NCBI RefSeq assembly: GCF_900106755.1
Contig: NZ_FNNN01000010.1
Coordinates: 62,001-126,000, forward strand
DNA length: 64,000 nt
Origin: Bacteroides faecis MAJ27
GTDB taxonomy: Bacteria > Bacteroidota > Bacteroidia > Bacteroidales > Bacteroidaceae
Direction of reading: 5' to 3'
This document shows, one piece after another, positions 19,399 to 28,134 of this stretch (position 1 is its first letter; each line of letters opens with the position of its first letter). The notes under the pieces are model-generated. The model was not told the DNA's origin and did no database searches. It saw only the letters and a list, made by a program, of their open reading frames with translations. The translations under genes and the position numbers were made by a program.

Positions 19399-20298
19399 AT
19401 GAAGAAACTTATATTATTAATTTGTATGCTGGCAGGTATGTCTTCTTGTTATCATGAAGATGCGTTAATCGTTCCTGATCAACCGGATAAGTATAACATT
19501 CTGACAGATGACCTGTCAGATCCGACACAGCATTTTATATACCAGTTTTATCAGAAATATCAGACTGTGATTATAACCAATCCGACTGAGGCTGATTATA
19601 AATTCAACTTTACGGCGAATAACGGAATTAAAATAACTGCTCCCGAACAAAAGCAGGAGATTATTGATGAAGGGATTGAGTTTTTGCAAAAGGTATTATT
19701 GAATTTGTATTCGGATAGTTTTTTAAAGAAGAATTTACCTTTTTCTATATTGTTATCTGAAGAGGTCCGGATGGCCTCTTATGGTGAGACAACCATCATG
19801 AATTGCTATGCTAGTAGCAGCTTTATAGCCTTAGGTAATGTATCATCTTCTCTGAAAACAATGACCGATGAGGAGTTTGTGAAAATCAGAGCAGATGTGA
19901 ATGCCAGCTTTTGGGCAAAGTATATGTCGGAAGTCAGAGGATTGTTTACTATTTCAGATGCTTTTTATGAAGCTAGTGAAGAAGTTGAACCGAAATTGTA
20001 CGACCCGAACTGGTATCGTTTTAAAGGAACGGACCCTAATGAAATCGATTTTTATAAGTATGGGGTGATTACTTATTCTGAGAACTCCTATATTGATGAA
20101 GATTGGCCGGATTTTAATTCCATTTATGCTCCTTTAAAGAGTGAAGACCTTGCGCAATGGATGAATTTCGTCTTTGAGAAAACTCCTGCCGAGATTCAGG
20201 AAATCTGCGATAAATATCCGGTAATGAAGAAGAAGTATGATGTGATTCGGGAAGCTATGCTTGAAAACGGATTCGATCTGTCCAAACTGGAACTATAG
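19399..20298 (+). CDS. Mx1-type putative zinc-binding metallopeptidase homologue with lost HExxH
   Basis: A 299-residue lipoprotein (LLICMLAGMSSCYHEDAL). It follows the SusD by six bases, the normal place for the 'putative zinc-binding metallopeptidase' (Peptidase_Mx1) family. Its N-terminal part (FIYQFYQKYQTVI and the segment FLQKVLLNLYSDSFLKKNLP) and C-terminal part (DLAQWMNFVFEKTPAE, MKKKYDVIREAMLENG) match what I know of that family. However, no HExxH occurs anywhere in the protein. The corresponding stretch (about residues 160-180) reads EFVKIRADVNASFWAKYM. If the assignment is right it is a second inactive peptidase homologue in this region. Family assignment is from memory of the family pattern and should be tested by profile search; a substrate-binding role is a guess. 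Confidence 0.65.
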   Translation: MKKLILLICMLAGMSSCYHEDALIVPDQPDKYNILTDDLSDPTQHFIYQFYQKYQTVIITNPTEADYKFNFTANNGIKITAPEQKQEIIDEGIEFLQKVLLNLYSDSFLKKNLPFSILLSEEVRMASYGETTIMNCYASSSFIALGNVSSSLKTMTDEEFVKIRADVNASFWAKYMSEVRGLFTISDAFYEASEEVEPKLYDPNWYRFKGTDPNEIDFYKYGVITYSENSYIDEDWPDFNSIYAPLKSEDLAQWMNFVFEKTPAEIQEICDKYPVMKKKYDVIREAMLENGFDLSKLEL

Positions 20299-20317
20299 AA
20301 CTTAAAAACAACATGAT

Positions 20318-22867
20318 ATGAACAAAATTTTCACTTTATTACTTGTAGGAGCATTAACTGCCGGAGCGGTAACTGCTAATGCCGAAAGTCAGATTTTTAA
20401 AAAGAAAAAAAAGAAAGCAAAAGCGGAAACAGAGCAGTCGGCGGCAAAAGATTCCACGAAGAGTAGTATGACCGAATACAAAAAACTGCTGAAAGGAGCC
20501 AAGACGATTGATGGTATGTTTAAGATACACATCGTTAAGGATAAGTATTATTTCGAAATACCTAAAGACTTGATGGGGCGGGATTTTATGATTGCGTCCA
20601 GAGTATCGAGTACCAGTAATAATAAAGATATAGCTGCCGGACAAATGCCCCGAAATCCGGTACTGGTAACCTTCTCAGCAGATAAAAAGAAAATCTACAT
20701 GCACAAAAAGATGGTGCGCAATTTGTGTGACACTACTTCCAATATGTACGCTGCTTTTCAGCGCAACTTCTCGGATCCTATTTGGGAAGCATATAAGATA
20801 GAAAGTCTTTCACCGGACTCTTCGGCATATGTCATCGATATGAGTTCGCTTTTTATAACGGATGTACCGGAATTCAGCCCATTTCGTTCGGAGAATATAA
20901 TGGATGTATTGATGAAGAGAAAAGCATTGAAGGGAAGTCTTGTTTCTTCCAAGTCGGCTATCCTGGGAATGAAGTCTTTTCCGTTGAATATAAACATCAA
21001 GACGCTGATGAGTTATACTGTTGACGGAGGACCGTTCACTGTAACTATGACGCGTAATATTATTTTGCTGCCGGAGGAAATTATGCGTCCCCGTTATGGA
21101 GACTCGCGTATCGGTTATTTTGATGAAAGCAAGAGGTTTTATACTGAAAAGAAAGATGGTTTGCAAGAACTTACTTACATCAACCGATGGGATTTGCAAC
21201 CAAAACCAGAAGATTTGGAACGTTATAAGCAAGGTGAGTTGGTGGAACCTCAGAAGCCGATTGTATATTACGTTGATACTGCTATCCCTGACAAGTGGAG
21301 AGATTACATAAAGAAAGGAATAGAAGACTGGCAGGTTGCGTTTGAGGAAATTGGATTTAAGAATGCGATTGTAGCGAAAGACTATCCGAAGGATGATCCG
21401 AACTTTGATCCGGATGATATTCGTTATAGCTGCTACCGAATGATTACCACTCCGATACAAAATTCAATGGGACCTTCCTGTGCCGATCCTCGTTCGGGTG
21501 AAATCATTCAGGGAGACGTCTTGTTTTATTCAAATATCATTAAGCTGTTGCATAACTGGCGGTTTGTTCAGACTGCTACTGTTGACCCCAAAGTACGCAA
21601 GGCAGTGTTTGATGACGAGACGATGGGAAGTTCGTTACGTTATGTAGCAGCGCACGAGATCGGACATACCCTGGGACTGATGCATAACTTCGGTGCATCT
21701 TATTCGTATCCGGTGGACTCGCTCCGTTCGGCCACTTTCACTCAGAAGTATGGTACAACTCCGTCCATCATGGACTATACGCGCTATAATTATGTAGCTC
21801 AGCCGGAAGACAAAGGAGTTGCTCTGACTCCTCCGCTTTTGGGTGTATATGATAAGTTTGCCATCAAATGGGGATATAAACCTATATTTGATGCGGCATC
21901 TCCTGAAGATGAGAAAGCTACTTTGAACAAGTGGATCAAAGAGAAAGAGAATGATCCGATGTACAAATACGGTCCGCAGCCTTTTATTAATGAGGTCGAT
22001 CCTTCTTGTAAATCTGAGGATTTGGGTGATAATGCCGTGAAGGCAGGAAGATATGGCTTAAAGAATCTGAAACTTATCATGAAAAACCTGCCGGAATGGA
22101 CCTGTGAAGATGATCATCAATATGAACGCCTGACAGAATCATATCAGGAAGTGATTATGCAGATGCAACGCTACTTACTGCATGCCATGGTGTCCATCGG
22201 TGGAATTTATTTTGATGAGCCGAGACGGGACAGCGAAAAGCCTGTTATCCGTTTTGTGTCGAAAGCAGAACAGAAGGAGGCATTGAAGTTTGTTATGGAA
22301 ACCATGATGGAACTCCCCGAATGGGTACTTGACAAGAAGGTGATTGAGTATACCGGTCCGACTTATTCGCCAAGTACTTTGCAGTCAATCATTATGAATC
22401 GTTTGTTCTTCACATACATTACATCCAGTCTTGTTTTGTACGAGGAGTTATATCCCAAACAGGCTTATACTTTTGCTGAGTATATGGATGATATTTATGA
22501 TTTTGTGTGGAAGAAAACTATATCCGGTGCCCGGTTGAATATGTACGACCGTAACCTGCAAATTACTTATGTGGAAAAGTTGTTGAAAGAAGGAGGAATG
22601 CTGAAACAAAAATCTTCTCCATTCTCATTTAAAGACTTGAATGAAGTGGAGAAACAACTGCTTACGGATAATGTCGATTGGACGAAAGCCGGCTTTGAAC
22701 TCAACCCGCTCGGAAGTGTGGATATGGTTAAGAATCCGGCTATTCATCAGAAGGTAATGGATAGCTATAGTTTGCTGCGAAGCAAAGTAAATACGGGTGA
22801 TGCTACTACCCGGGCACATTATCAAAGTCTTGTCTTTAAAATAAAGCAAGCGTTAACGGAACAATAA
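20318..22867 (+). CDS. Zinc-dependent metalloprotease (DUF5117/DUF5118 type), active-site motif intact
   Basis: An 849-residue secreted paralogue of the protease at 6878. The signal peptide ends at TANA, followed by a Lys-rich run (FKKKKKKAKAE). Zinc motif HEIGHTLGLMH gives His446, Glu447, His450 and His456, with a Met-turn-like SIMDYTRYNYVAQP after it. It is closer in motif regions to the first paralogue (AIVAKDYPKDDPNFDPDDI against AIVAKDFPKDDPNFDPENI) than to the inactive second one. It is the last gene of locus 2, 19 bases after the Mx1-like gene, and is followed by a terminator. It likely cleaves proteins or peptides outside the cell or in the periplasm for the upstream SusCD. Confidence 0.9.
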   Translation: MNKIFTLLLVGALTAGAVTANAESQIFKKKKKKAKAETEQSAAKDSTKSSMTEYKKLLKGAKTIDGMFKIHIVKDKYYFEIPKDLMGRDFMIASRVSSTSNNKDIAAGQMPRNPVLVTFSADKKKIYMHKKMVRNLCDTTSNMYAAFQRNFSDPIWEAYKIESLSPDSSAYVIDMSSLFITDVPEFSPFRSENIMDVLMKRKALKGSLVSSKSAILGMKSFPLNINIKTLMSYTVDGGPFTVTMTRNIILLPEEIMRPRYGDSRIGYFDESKRFYTEKKDGLQELTYINRWDLQPKPEDLERYKQGELVEPQKPIVYYVDTAIPDKWRDYIKKGIEDWQVAFEEIGFKNAIVAKDYPKDDPNFDPDDIRYSCYRMITTPIQNSMGPSCADPRSGEIIQGDVLFYSNIIKLLHNWRFVQTATVDPKVRKAVFDDETMGSSLRYVAAHEIGHTLGLMHNFGASYSYPVDSLRSATFTQKYGTTPSIMDYTRYNYVAQPEDKGVALTPPLLGVYDKFAIKWGYKPIFDAASPEDEKATLNKWIKEKENDPMYKYGPQPFINEVDPSCKSEDLGDNAVKAGRYGLKNLKLIMKNLPEWTCEDDHQYERLTESYQEVIMQMQRYLLHAMVSIGGIYFDEPRRDSEKPVIRFVSKAEQKEALKFVMETMMELPEWVLDKKVIEYTGPTYSPSTLQSIIMNRLFFTYITSSLVLYEELYPKQAYTFAEYMDDIYDFVWKKTISGARLNMYDRNLQITYVEKLLKEGGMLKQKSSPFSFKDLNEVEKQLLTDNVDWTKAGFELNPLGSVDMVKNPAIHQKVMDSYSLLRSKVNTGDATTRAHYQSLVFKIKQALTEQ

Positions 22868-22890
22868 CTATCTCTCTTAGATACTTGGGG

Positions 22891-22921
22891 GCACCTCGTC
22901 GCAGTGATTGTGGCGGGGTGC
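22891..22921 (+). terminator. Terminator between protease locus 2 and ybeY
   Basis: A 12-base-pair stem with wobble and one mismatch, 22891-22902 pairing with 22910-22921 around a seven-base loop, then TAGTTTT. It lies between convergent genes and may serve both strands. Confidence 0.7.
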
Positions 22922-22960
22922 TAGTTTTATCCGGTCAATGGCTTTTTATTGCATCGCCAA

Positions 22961-23374
22961 CTATCGCATTGCCAACGCCTTATTCTCCGCCTCTTCCATG
23001 ATTTCCCTTTCCCCGGGACCTTTGTCATTGATACCGCAGAGATGAAGAATACCGTGAATAATAACCCGGTGTAGTTCATCATCATAAGCTGCCCCGAATT
23101 GCTCGGCATTGGTGCGTATCGTATCCAGACTGATGAACAGGTCGCCCGACAGACGATCACCTTCGCAATAATCGAAAGTAATGATATCCGTGTAATAATC
23201 GTGTTGCAGATATTGTCGGTTTACCTCCAGAATCTTTTCATCGGAGCAGAAGATATAAGCGATTTCACCGAGTCTTTTTCCATAAGAGGCAGCTACATTC
23301 TTTATCCATTCTGTAGTTTCCCGTTTTTTGATATCAGGCATCTTGACGCCTTCGGTTTGATAAGTTACAGCCAT
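22961..23374 (-). CDS. ybeY: Endoribonuclease YbeY (rRNA maturation)
   Basis: A 137-residue single-domain metalloenzyme that trims 16S rRNA 3' ends and takes part in ribosome quality control. The body shows the family segments HDYYTDIITFDY and LSGDLFISLDTI, and the zinc site HGILHLCGIND. The third ligand position carries Asp where E. coli has His; as far as I know this replacement is usual for Bacteroidetes YbeY and is not a defect. The length is normal for the phylum. The SpmA/SpmB-like gene lies 15 bases upstream on the same strand, so the two are probably co-transcribed. Confidence 0.95.
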   Translation of the reverse strand: MAVTYQTEGVKMPDIKKRETTEWIKNVAASYGKRLGEIAYIFCSDEKILEVNRQYLQHDYYTDIITFDYCEGDRLSGDLFISLDTIRTNAEQFGAAYDDELHRVIIHGILHLCGINDKGPGEREIMEEAENKALAMR

Positions 23375-23389
23375 AATTGAGTCTATGCT

Positions 23390-24622
23390 TTAAAAGAAAA
23401 ATAAATAACTGATTAAGATGGCGGCTATAATACCGGAGAAATCCGCTATTAAGCCGCAGGTCACTGCATTCCGGGTTTTACTGATCCCAACGCTGCCGAA
23501 GTAAACGGCAAGGATATAGAAGGTAGTATCCGAAGCTCCGCGTACAACACAGCTCATTCGTCCTACAAATGAGTCGGGGCCCATCTCTTTCATTGTGTCG
23601 ATCATCAGGCCGTTGGCACCACTGCCGCTGAGAGACTTCATCAGCGCTGTCGGCAATGCTCCCACAAAACTGGTATCCACTCCGCACAGACCGACTACAT
23701 AACCAATGCCCCCCACAAGGAAATCCATCGCTCCCGAAGTACGGAATACGGCAATGCCTACAAGGAAGGCAACCAAGTACGGAATGATTCGTACGGCTGT
23801 CGTGAAGCCTTCTTTGGCACCTTCTACAAAAGAATCATATACGTTAATCTTCTTCCGGACTCCTGTCAGAATAAACAGGATGATCACCCCGAACAGAAGA
23901 ATATTTGCTATCAGCGTAGAGTAAGTACCCATTTCCTCACGCGAAATATTCAGAAACAGATAAATCAATCCGGAGAAGAAAAGGCAGATAACGCCCATCA
24001 ATATCAGGATAGGCTTGTTGATCAGATTGATCTTCTGGGCGATACTGACAGCTATGACGCCGACCAGAGTCGAGATAAAAGTACTCAGCAGGATAGGGAT
24101 AAACACATCCGTAGGTTGGGCAGCCCCCATCTGCGCACGGTATACCATGATACTGATCGGGATAATGATGAGCCCGGAGGTGTTGATTACTAGAAACATG
24201 ATCATCGGATTGGAAGCCGTATCTTTCTTCGGGTTCAGTTCCTGCAGTTCTTTCATTGCTTTGAGCCCCAATGGGGTGGCAGCATTGTCGAGTCCGAGCA
24301 TGTTGGCGGACATATTCATAAAGATGGAACCCAATACCGGATGCCCTTTGGGAATGTCCGGAAACAGGCGGCAGAGTACCGGACTCAGAAAGCGGGCGAG
24401 TGCATTAATCAGTCCGCTATTCTCGCCGATTTTCATGATACCCAGCCAAAGAGCTAATACTCCGGTCAGTCCCAGAGATATCTCGAAAGCGGTTTTCGAA
24501 GAGTCGAAAGTTGAGTTCATGATAGCTGTAAATATCTCCGTGTCTCCCAGAAAAATTACTTTTATCAGGGCGATAACGAAGGCGATGATGAAGAATGCTA
24601 TCCAGATGTAATTTAGAACCAT
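23390..24622 (-). CDS. Nucleoside-recognition (Gate) domain membrane protein, SpmA-SpmB-like fusion
   Basis: A 410-residue integral membrane protein. The first half (FDSSKTAFEISLGLTGVLALWLGIMKIGE, NMSANMLGLDNAATPLGLKAM) resembles SpmA and the second half (SFVEGAKEGFTTAVRIIPYLVAFLVG, ALPTALMKSLSGSGANGLM) resembles SpmB. In spore formers these are two spore-maturation proteins; in the non-sporulating Bacteroides the fused form has no settled role, and the Gate domain suggests transport of a small molecule. About nine or ten hydrophobic segments are visible. It heads a two-gene unit with ybeY and has its own -7 box upstream. Confidence 0.9.
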   Translation of the reverse strand: MVLNYIWIAFFIIAFVIALIKVIFLGDTEIFTAIMNSTFDSSKTAFEISLGLTGVLALWLGIMKIGENSGLINALARFLSPVLCRLFPDIPKGHPVLGSIFMNMSANMLGLDNAATPLGLKAMKELQELNPKKDTASNPMIMFLVINTSGLIIIPISIMVYRAQMGAAQPTDVFIPILLSTFISTLVGVIAVSIAQKINLINKPILILMGVICLFFSGLIYLFLNISREEMGTYSTLIANILLFGVIILFILTGVRKKINVYDSFVEGAKEGFTTAVRIIPYLVAFLVGIAVFRTSGAMDFLVGGIGYVVGLCGVDTSFVGALPTALMKSLSGSGANGLMIDTMKEMGPDSFVGRMSCVVRGASDTTFYILAVYFGSVGISKTRNAVTCGLIADFSGIIAAILISYLFFF

Positions 24623-24648
24623 AGTCGATGATGTGTATATAGATGATG

Positions 24649-24656
24649 CAAAAGTA
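24649..24656 (-). promoter_or_regulatory. -7 box for the SpmA/SpmB-ybeY unit
   Basis: On the minus strand this reads TACTTTTG, a match to the Bacteroidetes TAnnTTTG -7 box, 27 bases before the start codon at 24622. A -33 element is not clear. Confidence 0.5.
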
Positions 24657-24711
24657 GTTATTACGTTTTAAATAAACCTCCTTTCTTATGCTGAAAATAA
24701 AGGTAATTCTC

Positions 24712-24719
24712 TATCTTTG
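24712..24719 (+). promoter_or_regulatory. -7 box for ruvB
   Basis: TATCTTTG, the best form of the Bacteroidetes -7 consensus, ends 22 bases before ATG 24742. Its position rules against the longer in-frame start at 24688 and supports 24742. Confidence 0.6.
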
Positions 24720-24741
24720 TCTCCTACTTTTCAAGAAGAAA

Positions 24742-25773
24742 ATGGAACAAGAAGATTTTAACATACGCGAACATCAGCTGACTTCAAGGGAGCGGGATTT
24801 CGAAAATGCGCTCCGTCCGTTAAGCTTTGAAGACTTTAGCGGGCAGGATAAGGTGGTGGAAAACCTTCGCATCTTTGTGAAGGCGGCACGGTTACGTGGC
24901 GAAGCGCTCGACCACGTTCTGCTGCACGGACCTCCGGGATTGGGTAAAACAACGCTTTCAAATATTATAGCTAACGAATTGGGAGTAGGCTTTAAAGTAA
25001 CCTCCGGTCCGGTGCTCGACAAACCGGGCGATCTGGCAGGAGTTTTGACCAGCCTCGAACCGAACGATGTGCTCTTTATCGATGAAATTCACCGTTTATC
25101 GCCGGTGGTAGAAGAATATCTCTATTCGGCCATGGAAGATTACCGGATAGATATCATGATTGATAAGGGACCTTCGGCACGTAGCATTCAGATTGACCTG
25201 AATCCGTTTACGCTGGTCGGTGCAACTACCCGTAGCGGATTGCTGACGGCTCCACTTCGTGCCCGTTTTGGTATTAATCTGCATTTAGAGTACTATGACG
25301 ATGATATTCTGAGTAATATCATCCGACGTTCAGCATCCATACTGGACGTGCCTTGTTCGGTGCGGGCGGCATCGGAGATTGCATCCCGAAGTCGTGGTAC
25401 GCCCCGTATTGCCAATGCTTTGCTTCGTCGCGTACGCGATTTTGCGCAGGTGAAAGGTTCCGGCTCTATCGATACGGAAATAGCTCAGTTTGCACTGGAA
25501 GCGTTGAATATCGACAGGTATGGTTTGGATGAGATAGACAACAAGATACTTTGCACCATCATAGACAAGTTTAAAGGCGGTCCTGTCGGTTTGACAACCA
25601 TTGCTACCTCTTTGGGCGAAGATGCGGGCACTATTGAGGAAGTGTATGAACCTTTCCTGATCAAAGAAGGTTTTATGAAACGGACTCCTCGTGGACGTGA
25701 AGTGACGGAGCTTGCCTATAAGCATTTGGGAAGGAGCCTCTATAGCAGTCAGAAAACCTTGTTTAATGACTGA
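24742..25773 (+). CDS. ruvB: Holliday junction branch-migration helicase RuvB
   Basis: A 343-residue AAA+ ATPase from ATG 24742. An upstream start at 24688 exists, but it would begin ahead of the -7 box and add unrelated residues. The N-terminus has the RuvB signature [18 protein letters not shown]. Walker A is [10 protein letters not shown], Walker [10 protein letters not shown], sensor 1 [11 protein letters not shown], and the arginine-finger region follows (APLRARFGI). The C-terminal winged helix includes [16 protein letters not shown] and ends [20 protein letters not shown]. RuvB drives branch migration of Holliday junctions with RuvA and RuvC in recombination repair. It may be read through into the esterase gene 106 bases downstream. 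Confidence 0.98.
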   Translation: MEQEDFNIREHQLTSRERDFENALRPLSFEDFSGQDKVVENLRIFVKAARLRGEALDHVLLHGPPGLGKTTLSNIIANELGVGFKVTSGPVLDKPGDLAGVLTSLEPNDVLFIDEIHRLSPVVEEYLYSAMEDYRIDIMIDKGPSARSIQIDLNPFTLVGATTRSGLLTAPLRARFGINLHLEYYDDDILSNIIRRSASILDVPCSVRAASEIASRSRGTPRIANALLRRVRDFAQVKGSGSIDTEIAQFALEALNIDRYGLDEIDNKILCTIIDKFKGGPVGLTTIATSLGEDAGTIEEVYEPFLIKEGFMKRTPRGREVTELAYKHLGRSLYSSQKTLFND

Positions 25774-25879
25774 TAGTTTGATCTGGTGGCTGTCGGAATG
25801 GAGAGTGTTGGCGACAATTAAAAGCAGGCTTTTTGAGGAACGTTTAAACAGATAACTGATTTTATTGAATGATTGGAGT

Positions 25880-26647
25880 ATGAAGCAGTGGAGTATCTTA
25901 CTTGTATTTCTCTCTTTGAGTCTGTCATTATCAGCTCAACAAGGTTATGAGAAGGACGTATTTGTCTCTTCCACAGGAGATTCTTTGCCTTATCGGATGA
26001 TTCGTCCCGAGCCAATGAAGGCGGGGAAGAAATATCCGCTGGTCCTGTTCCTGCATGGAGCCGGTGAGCGTGGAAATGACAATGAAAGACAACTGACGCA
26101 TGGCGGACAGATGTTTCTGAATCCTGTCAACAGAGAGAAGTATCCGGCTTTCGTACTTGTTCCTCAATGTCCGGCAGGTAGCTACTGGGCTTATACGGAA
26201 CGTCCGAAATCACTGTTTCCGGCAGATATGCCTGCAGGACAGGAGATGAGTTCTCTTATCCGGACTCTCAAACAATTGTTGGACACTTATCTGGTCATGC
26301 CCGAAGTCGATAAAAAACGGATATATATTGTCGGATTGTCAATGGGAGCGATGGGGACGTATGATTTGGTGGTCCGTTATCCGGAGATTTTTGCGGCTGC
26401 CGTTCCCATTTGCGGATCGGTGAATCCGGACCGTTTGCCGGCTGCCAAAGAAGTGAAGTTCCGTATATTTCATGGGGATGCCGATGATGTGGTAACAGTT
26501 GAAGGGTCGCGTGAAGCGTACAAAGCACTGAAAGCTGCCGGAGCAAAGGTGGAATATATCGAATTCCCCGGTTGCAATCATGGCAGCTGGAATCCTGCAT
26601 TCAATTATCCGGGCTTCATGGAGTGGCTGTTCAAACAAAAGAAATAA
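25880..26647 (+). CDS. Secreted alpha/beta-hydrolase esterase (dienelactone-hydrolase / prolyl-oligopeptidase-like)
   Basis: A 255-residue protein from ATG 25880. The longer TTG start at 25865 only adds five residues before a clean signal peptide (MKQWSILLVFLSLSLSLSAQQ). The oxyanion region LVLFLHGAGERG, the nucleophile elbow GLSMGAMG, an acidic residue in FHGDADDVV, and the final His in FPGCNHGSW form a complete Ser-Asp-His triad. The family includes carboxylesterases, feruloyl-esterase-like enzymes and small peptidases, and it is exported to the periplasm or beyond. The substrate cannot be told from the sequence. Neighbours are unrelated housekeeping and membrane genes. Confidence 0.85.
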   Translation: MKQWSILLVFLSLSLSLSAQQGYEKDVFVSSTGDSLPYRMIRPEPMKAGKKYPLVLFLHGAGERGNDNERQLTHGGQMFLNPVNREKYPAFVLVPQCPAGSYWAYTERPKSLFPADMPAGQEMSSLIRTLKQLLDTYLVMPEVDKKRIYIVGLSMGAMGTYDLVVRYPEIFAAAVPICGSVNPDRLPAAKEVKFRIFHGDADDVVTVEGSREAYKALKAAGAKVEYIEFPGCNHGSWNPAFNYPGFMEWLFKQKK

Positions 26648-26682
26648 TATTATTCATTGATAATAAAGAGATCTAAATAAAC

Positions 26683-28134
26683 ATGGCAGAATTAAAGTCA
26701 TTGGCAAAGGACACTGCGATTTATGGTGCCAGCAGTATTATTGGTAAGTTTCTGAATTATTTTCTGGTACCGATTTATACTTTTTCGCTTCCTGCTGCTT
26801 CCGGAGGATACGGAGTGATCACCAAGATGTATGCTATTGTGGCGTTATTGCTTGTGGTGCTTACCTTCGGAATGGAAACCGGCTTTTTCCGTTTTGCCAA
26901 TAAAGGAGATGACGATCCGAAGAAAGTATATTCTGTTTCGTTATTGATGGTCGGGGGCGTATCGCTCATATTCTTGCTGTTGTGTCTGGTCTTCCTCAAT
27001 CCTATTGCGGGATTAATGGGTTATGGTGAACATCCATGGTATTTGGGTATGATGCTGATTGTATTGGCTATGGATGCCATTCAGGCTATTCCGTTTGCTT
27101 ATCTTCGTTATAAGAAACGCCCTATCAAGTTTGCCGGACTGAAACTCTTATTCATATTTGTCAGTATCCTGCTGAATATCCTCTATTTTGTGGTCATGAA
27201 AGGTGATGATGTGGGAGTGGCTTTTCTTATTAATCTGATCTGTTCTTTTGTTGTAATGCTCGGACTGATACCTGAGTTCCGTGAATTCCGCTATTGTCCT
27301 GACCGTTTATTGATGAAGCGGATGTTATATTATTCATTTCCTATTCTGATATTGGGGGTGGCAGGCATTGTGAATCAGGTCGGGGATAAGATTATTTTCC
27401 CTTTTGTATACCCTAATAAGGTGGAAGCGGATGTACAGTTAGGTATTTACAGTGCGGCTACTAAGATAGCGATGATTATGGCAATGATCACGCAGGCTTT
27501 CCGTTTTGCTTATGAACCTTTTGTCTTTGGTAAAAGTAAGGATAAGGATAACAAGCAAATCTATGCGCAGGCAATGAAGTTTTTCATTATCTTTACGCTG
27601 CTGGCTTTTCTGGCAGTCATGTTTTATCTGGATATTCTGCGTTATATCATTGCCAAGGATTATTGGGAAGGACTTAGGGTAGTCCCCATCGTGATGATTG
27701 CAGAGATGTTTATGGGAATCTATTTTAATCTTTCTTTTTGGTATAAACTGACGGATGACACGAAATGGGGAGCTTATTTTTCGATAATAGCCTGTCTGAT
27801 TGTTGTTCTGATGAATATCTTCCTGATTCCTGTATATGGGTATGTAGCTTGCGCATGGGCAGGTTTTACCGGCTATGCCATCGCTATGTTACTATCTTAT
27901 TTGGTAGGTCAGAAGAAGTATCCTATTGCTTATGATTTGCGTGGAATAGGTTGTTATGTAGGATTAGCCATTATTCTGTATCTGATTGGTGAATGGATGC
28001 CGATTCATAACACAGTTTTGCTTCTGGCCTTACGTACAGTGCTTCTGTTGCTGTTTGTTGCCTATATTATCAAACGGGATTTGCCATTGCAGCAGATTCC
28101 TGTTATTAACCGAATTATAAAAAAGAAGAAATGA
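26683..28134 (+). CDS. MOP-superfamily polysaccharide flippase (Wzx/MATE-like membrane protein)
   Basis: A 483-residue integral membrane protein with about 12-14 hydrophobic helices. The N-terminal stretch LAKDTAIYGASSIIGKFLNYFLVPIYT is typical of oligosaccharide flippases of the Wzx type, and the second half repeats the pattern (YSFPILILGVAGIVNQVGDKIIFPF). Such proteins move lipid-linked sugars across the inner membrane. No glycosyltransferases are next to it, so the substrate is open. It overlaps the next gene by four bases (ATGA), which implies translational coupling with the DUF389 protein. Confidence 0.85.
   Translation: MAELKSLAKDTAIYGASSIIGKFLNYFLVPIYTFSLPAASGGYGVITKMYAIVALLLVVLTFGMETGFFRFANKGDDDPKKVYSVSLLMVGGVSLIFLLLCLVFLNPIAGLMGYGEHPWYLGMMLIVLAMDAIQAIPFAYLRYKKRPIKFAGLKLLFIFVSILLNILYFVVMKGDDVGVAFLINLICSFVVMLGLIPEFREFRYCPDRLLMKRMLYYSFPILILGVAGIVNQVGDKIIFPFVYPNKVEADVQLGIYSAATKIAMIMAMITQAFRFAYEPFVFGKSKDKDNKQIYAQAMKFFIIFTLLAFLAVMFYLDILRYIIAKDYWEGLRVVPIVMIAEMFMGIYFNLSFWYKLTDDTKWGAYFSIIACLIVVLMNIFLIPVYGYVACAWAGFTGYAIAMLLSYLVGQKKYPIAYDLRGIGCYVGLAIILYLIGEWMPIHNTVLLLALRTVLLLLFVAYIIKRDLPLQQIPVINRIIKKKK

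Noticed and set aside
24015-24611. A 198-codon plus-strand frame opposite the SpmA/SpmB-like gene
   Set aside because: Antisense shadow: the minus-strand frame has recognised membrane segments and family motifs, this one has none.
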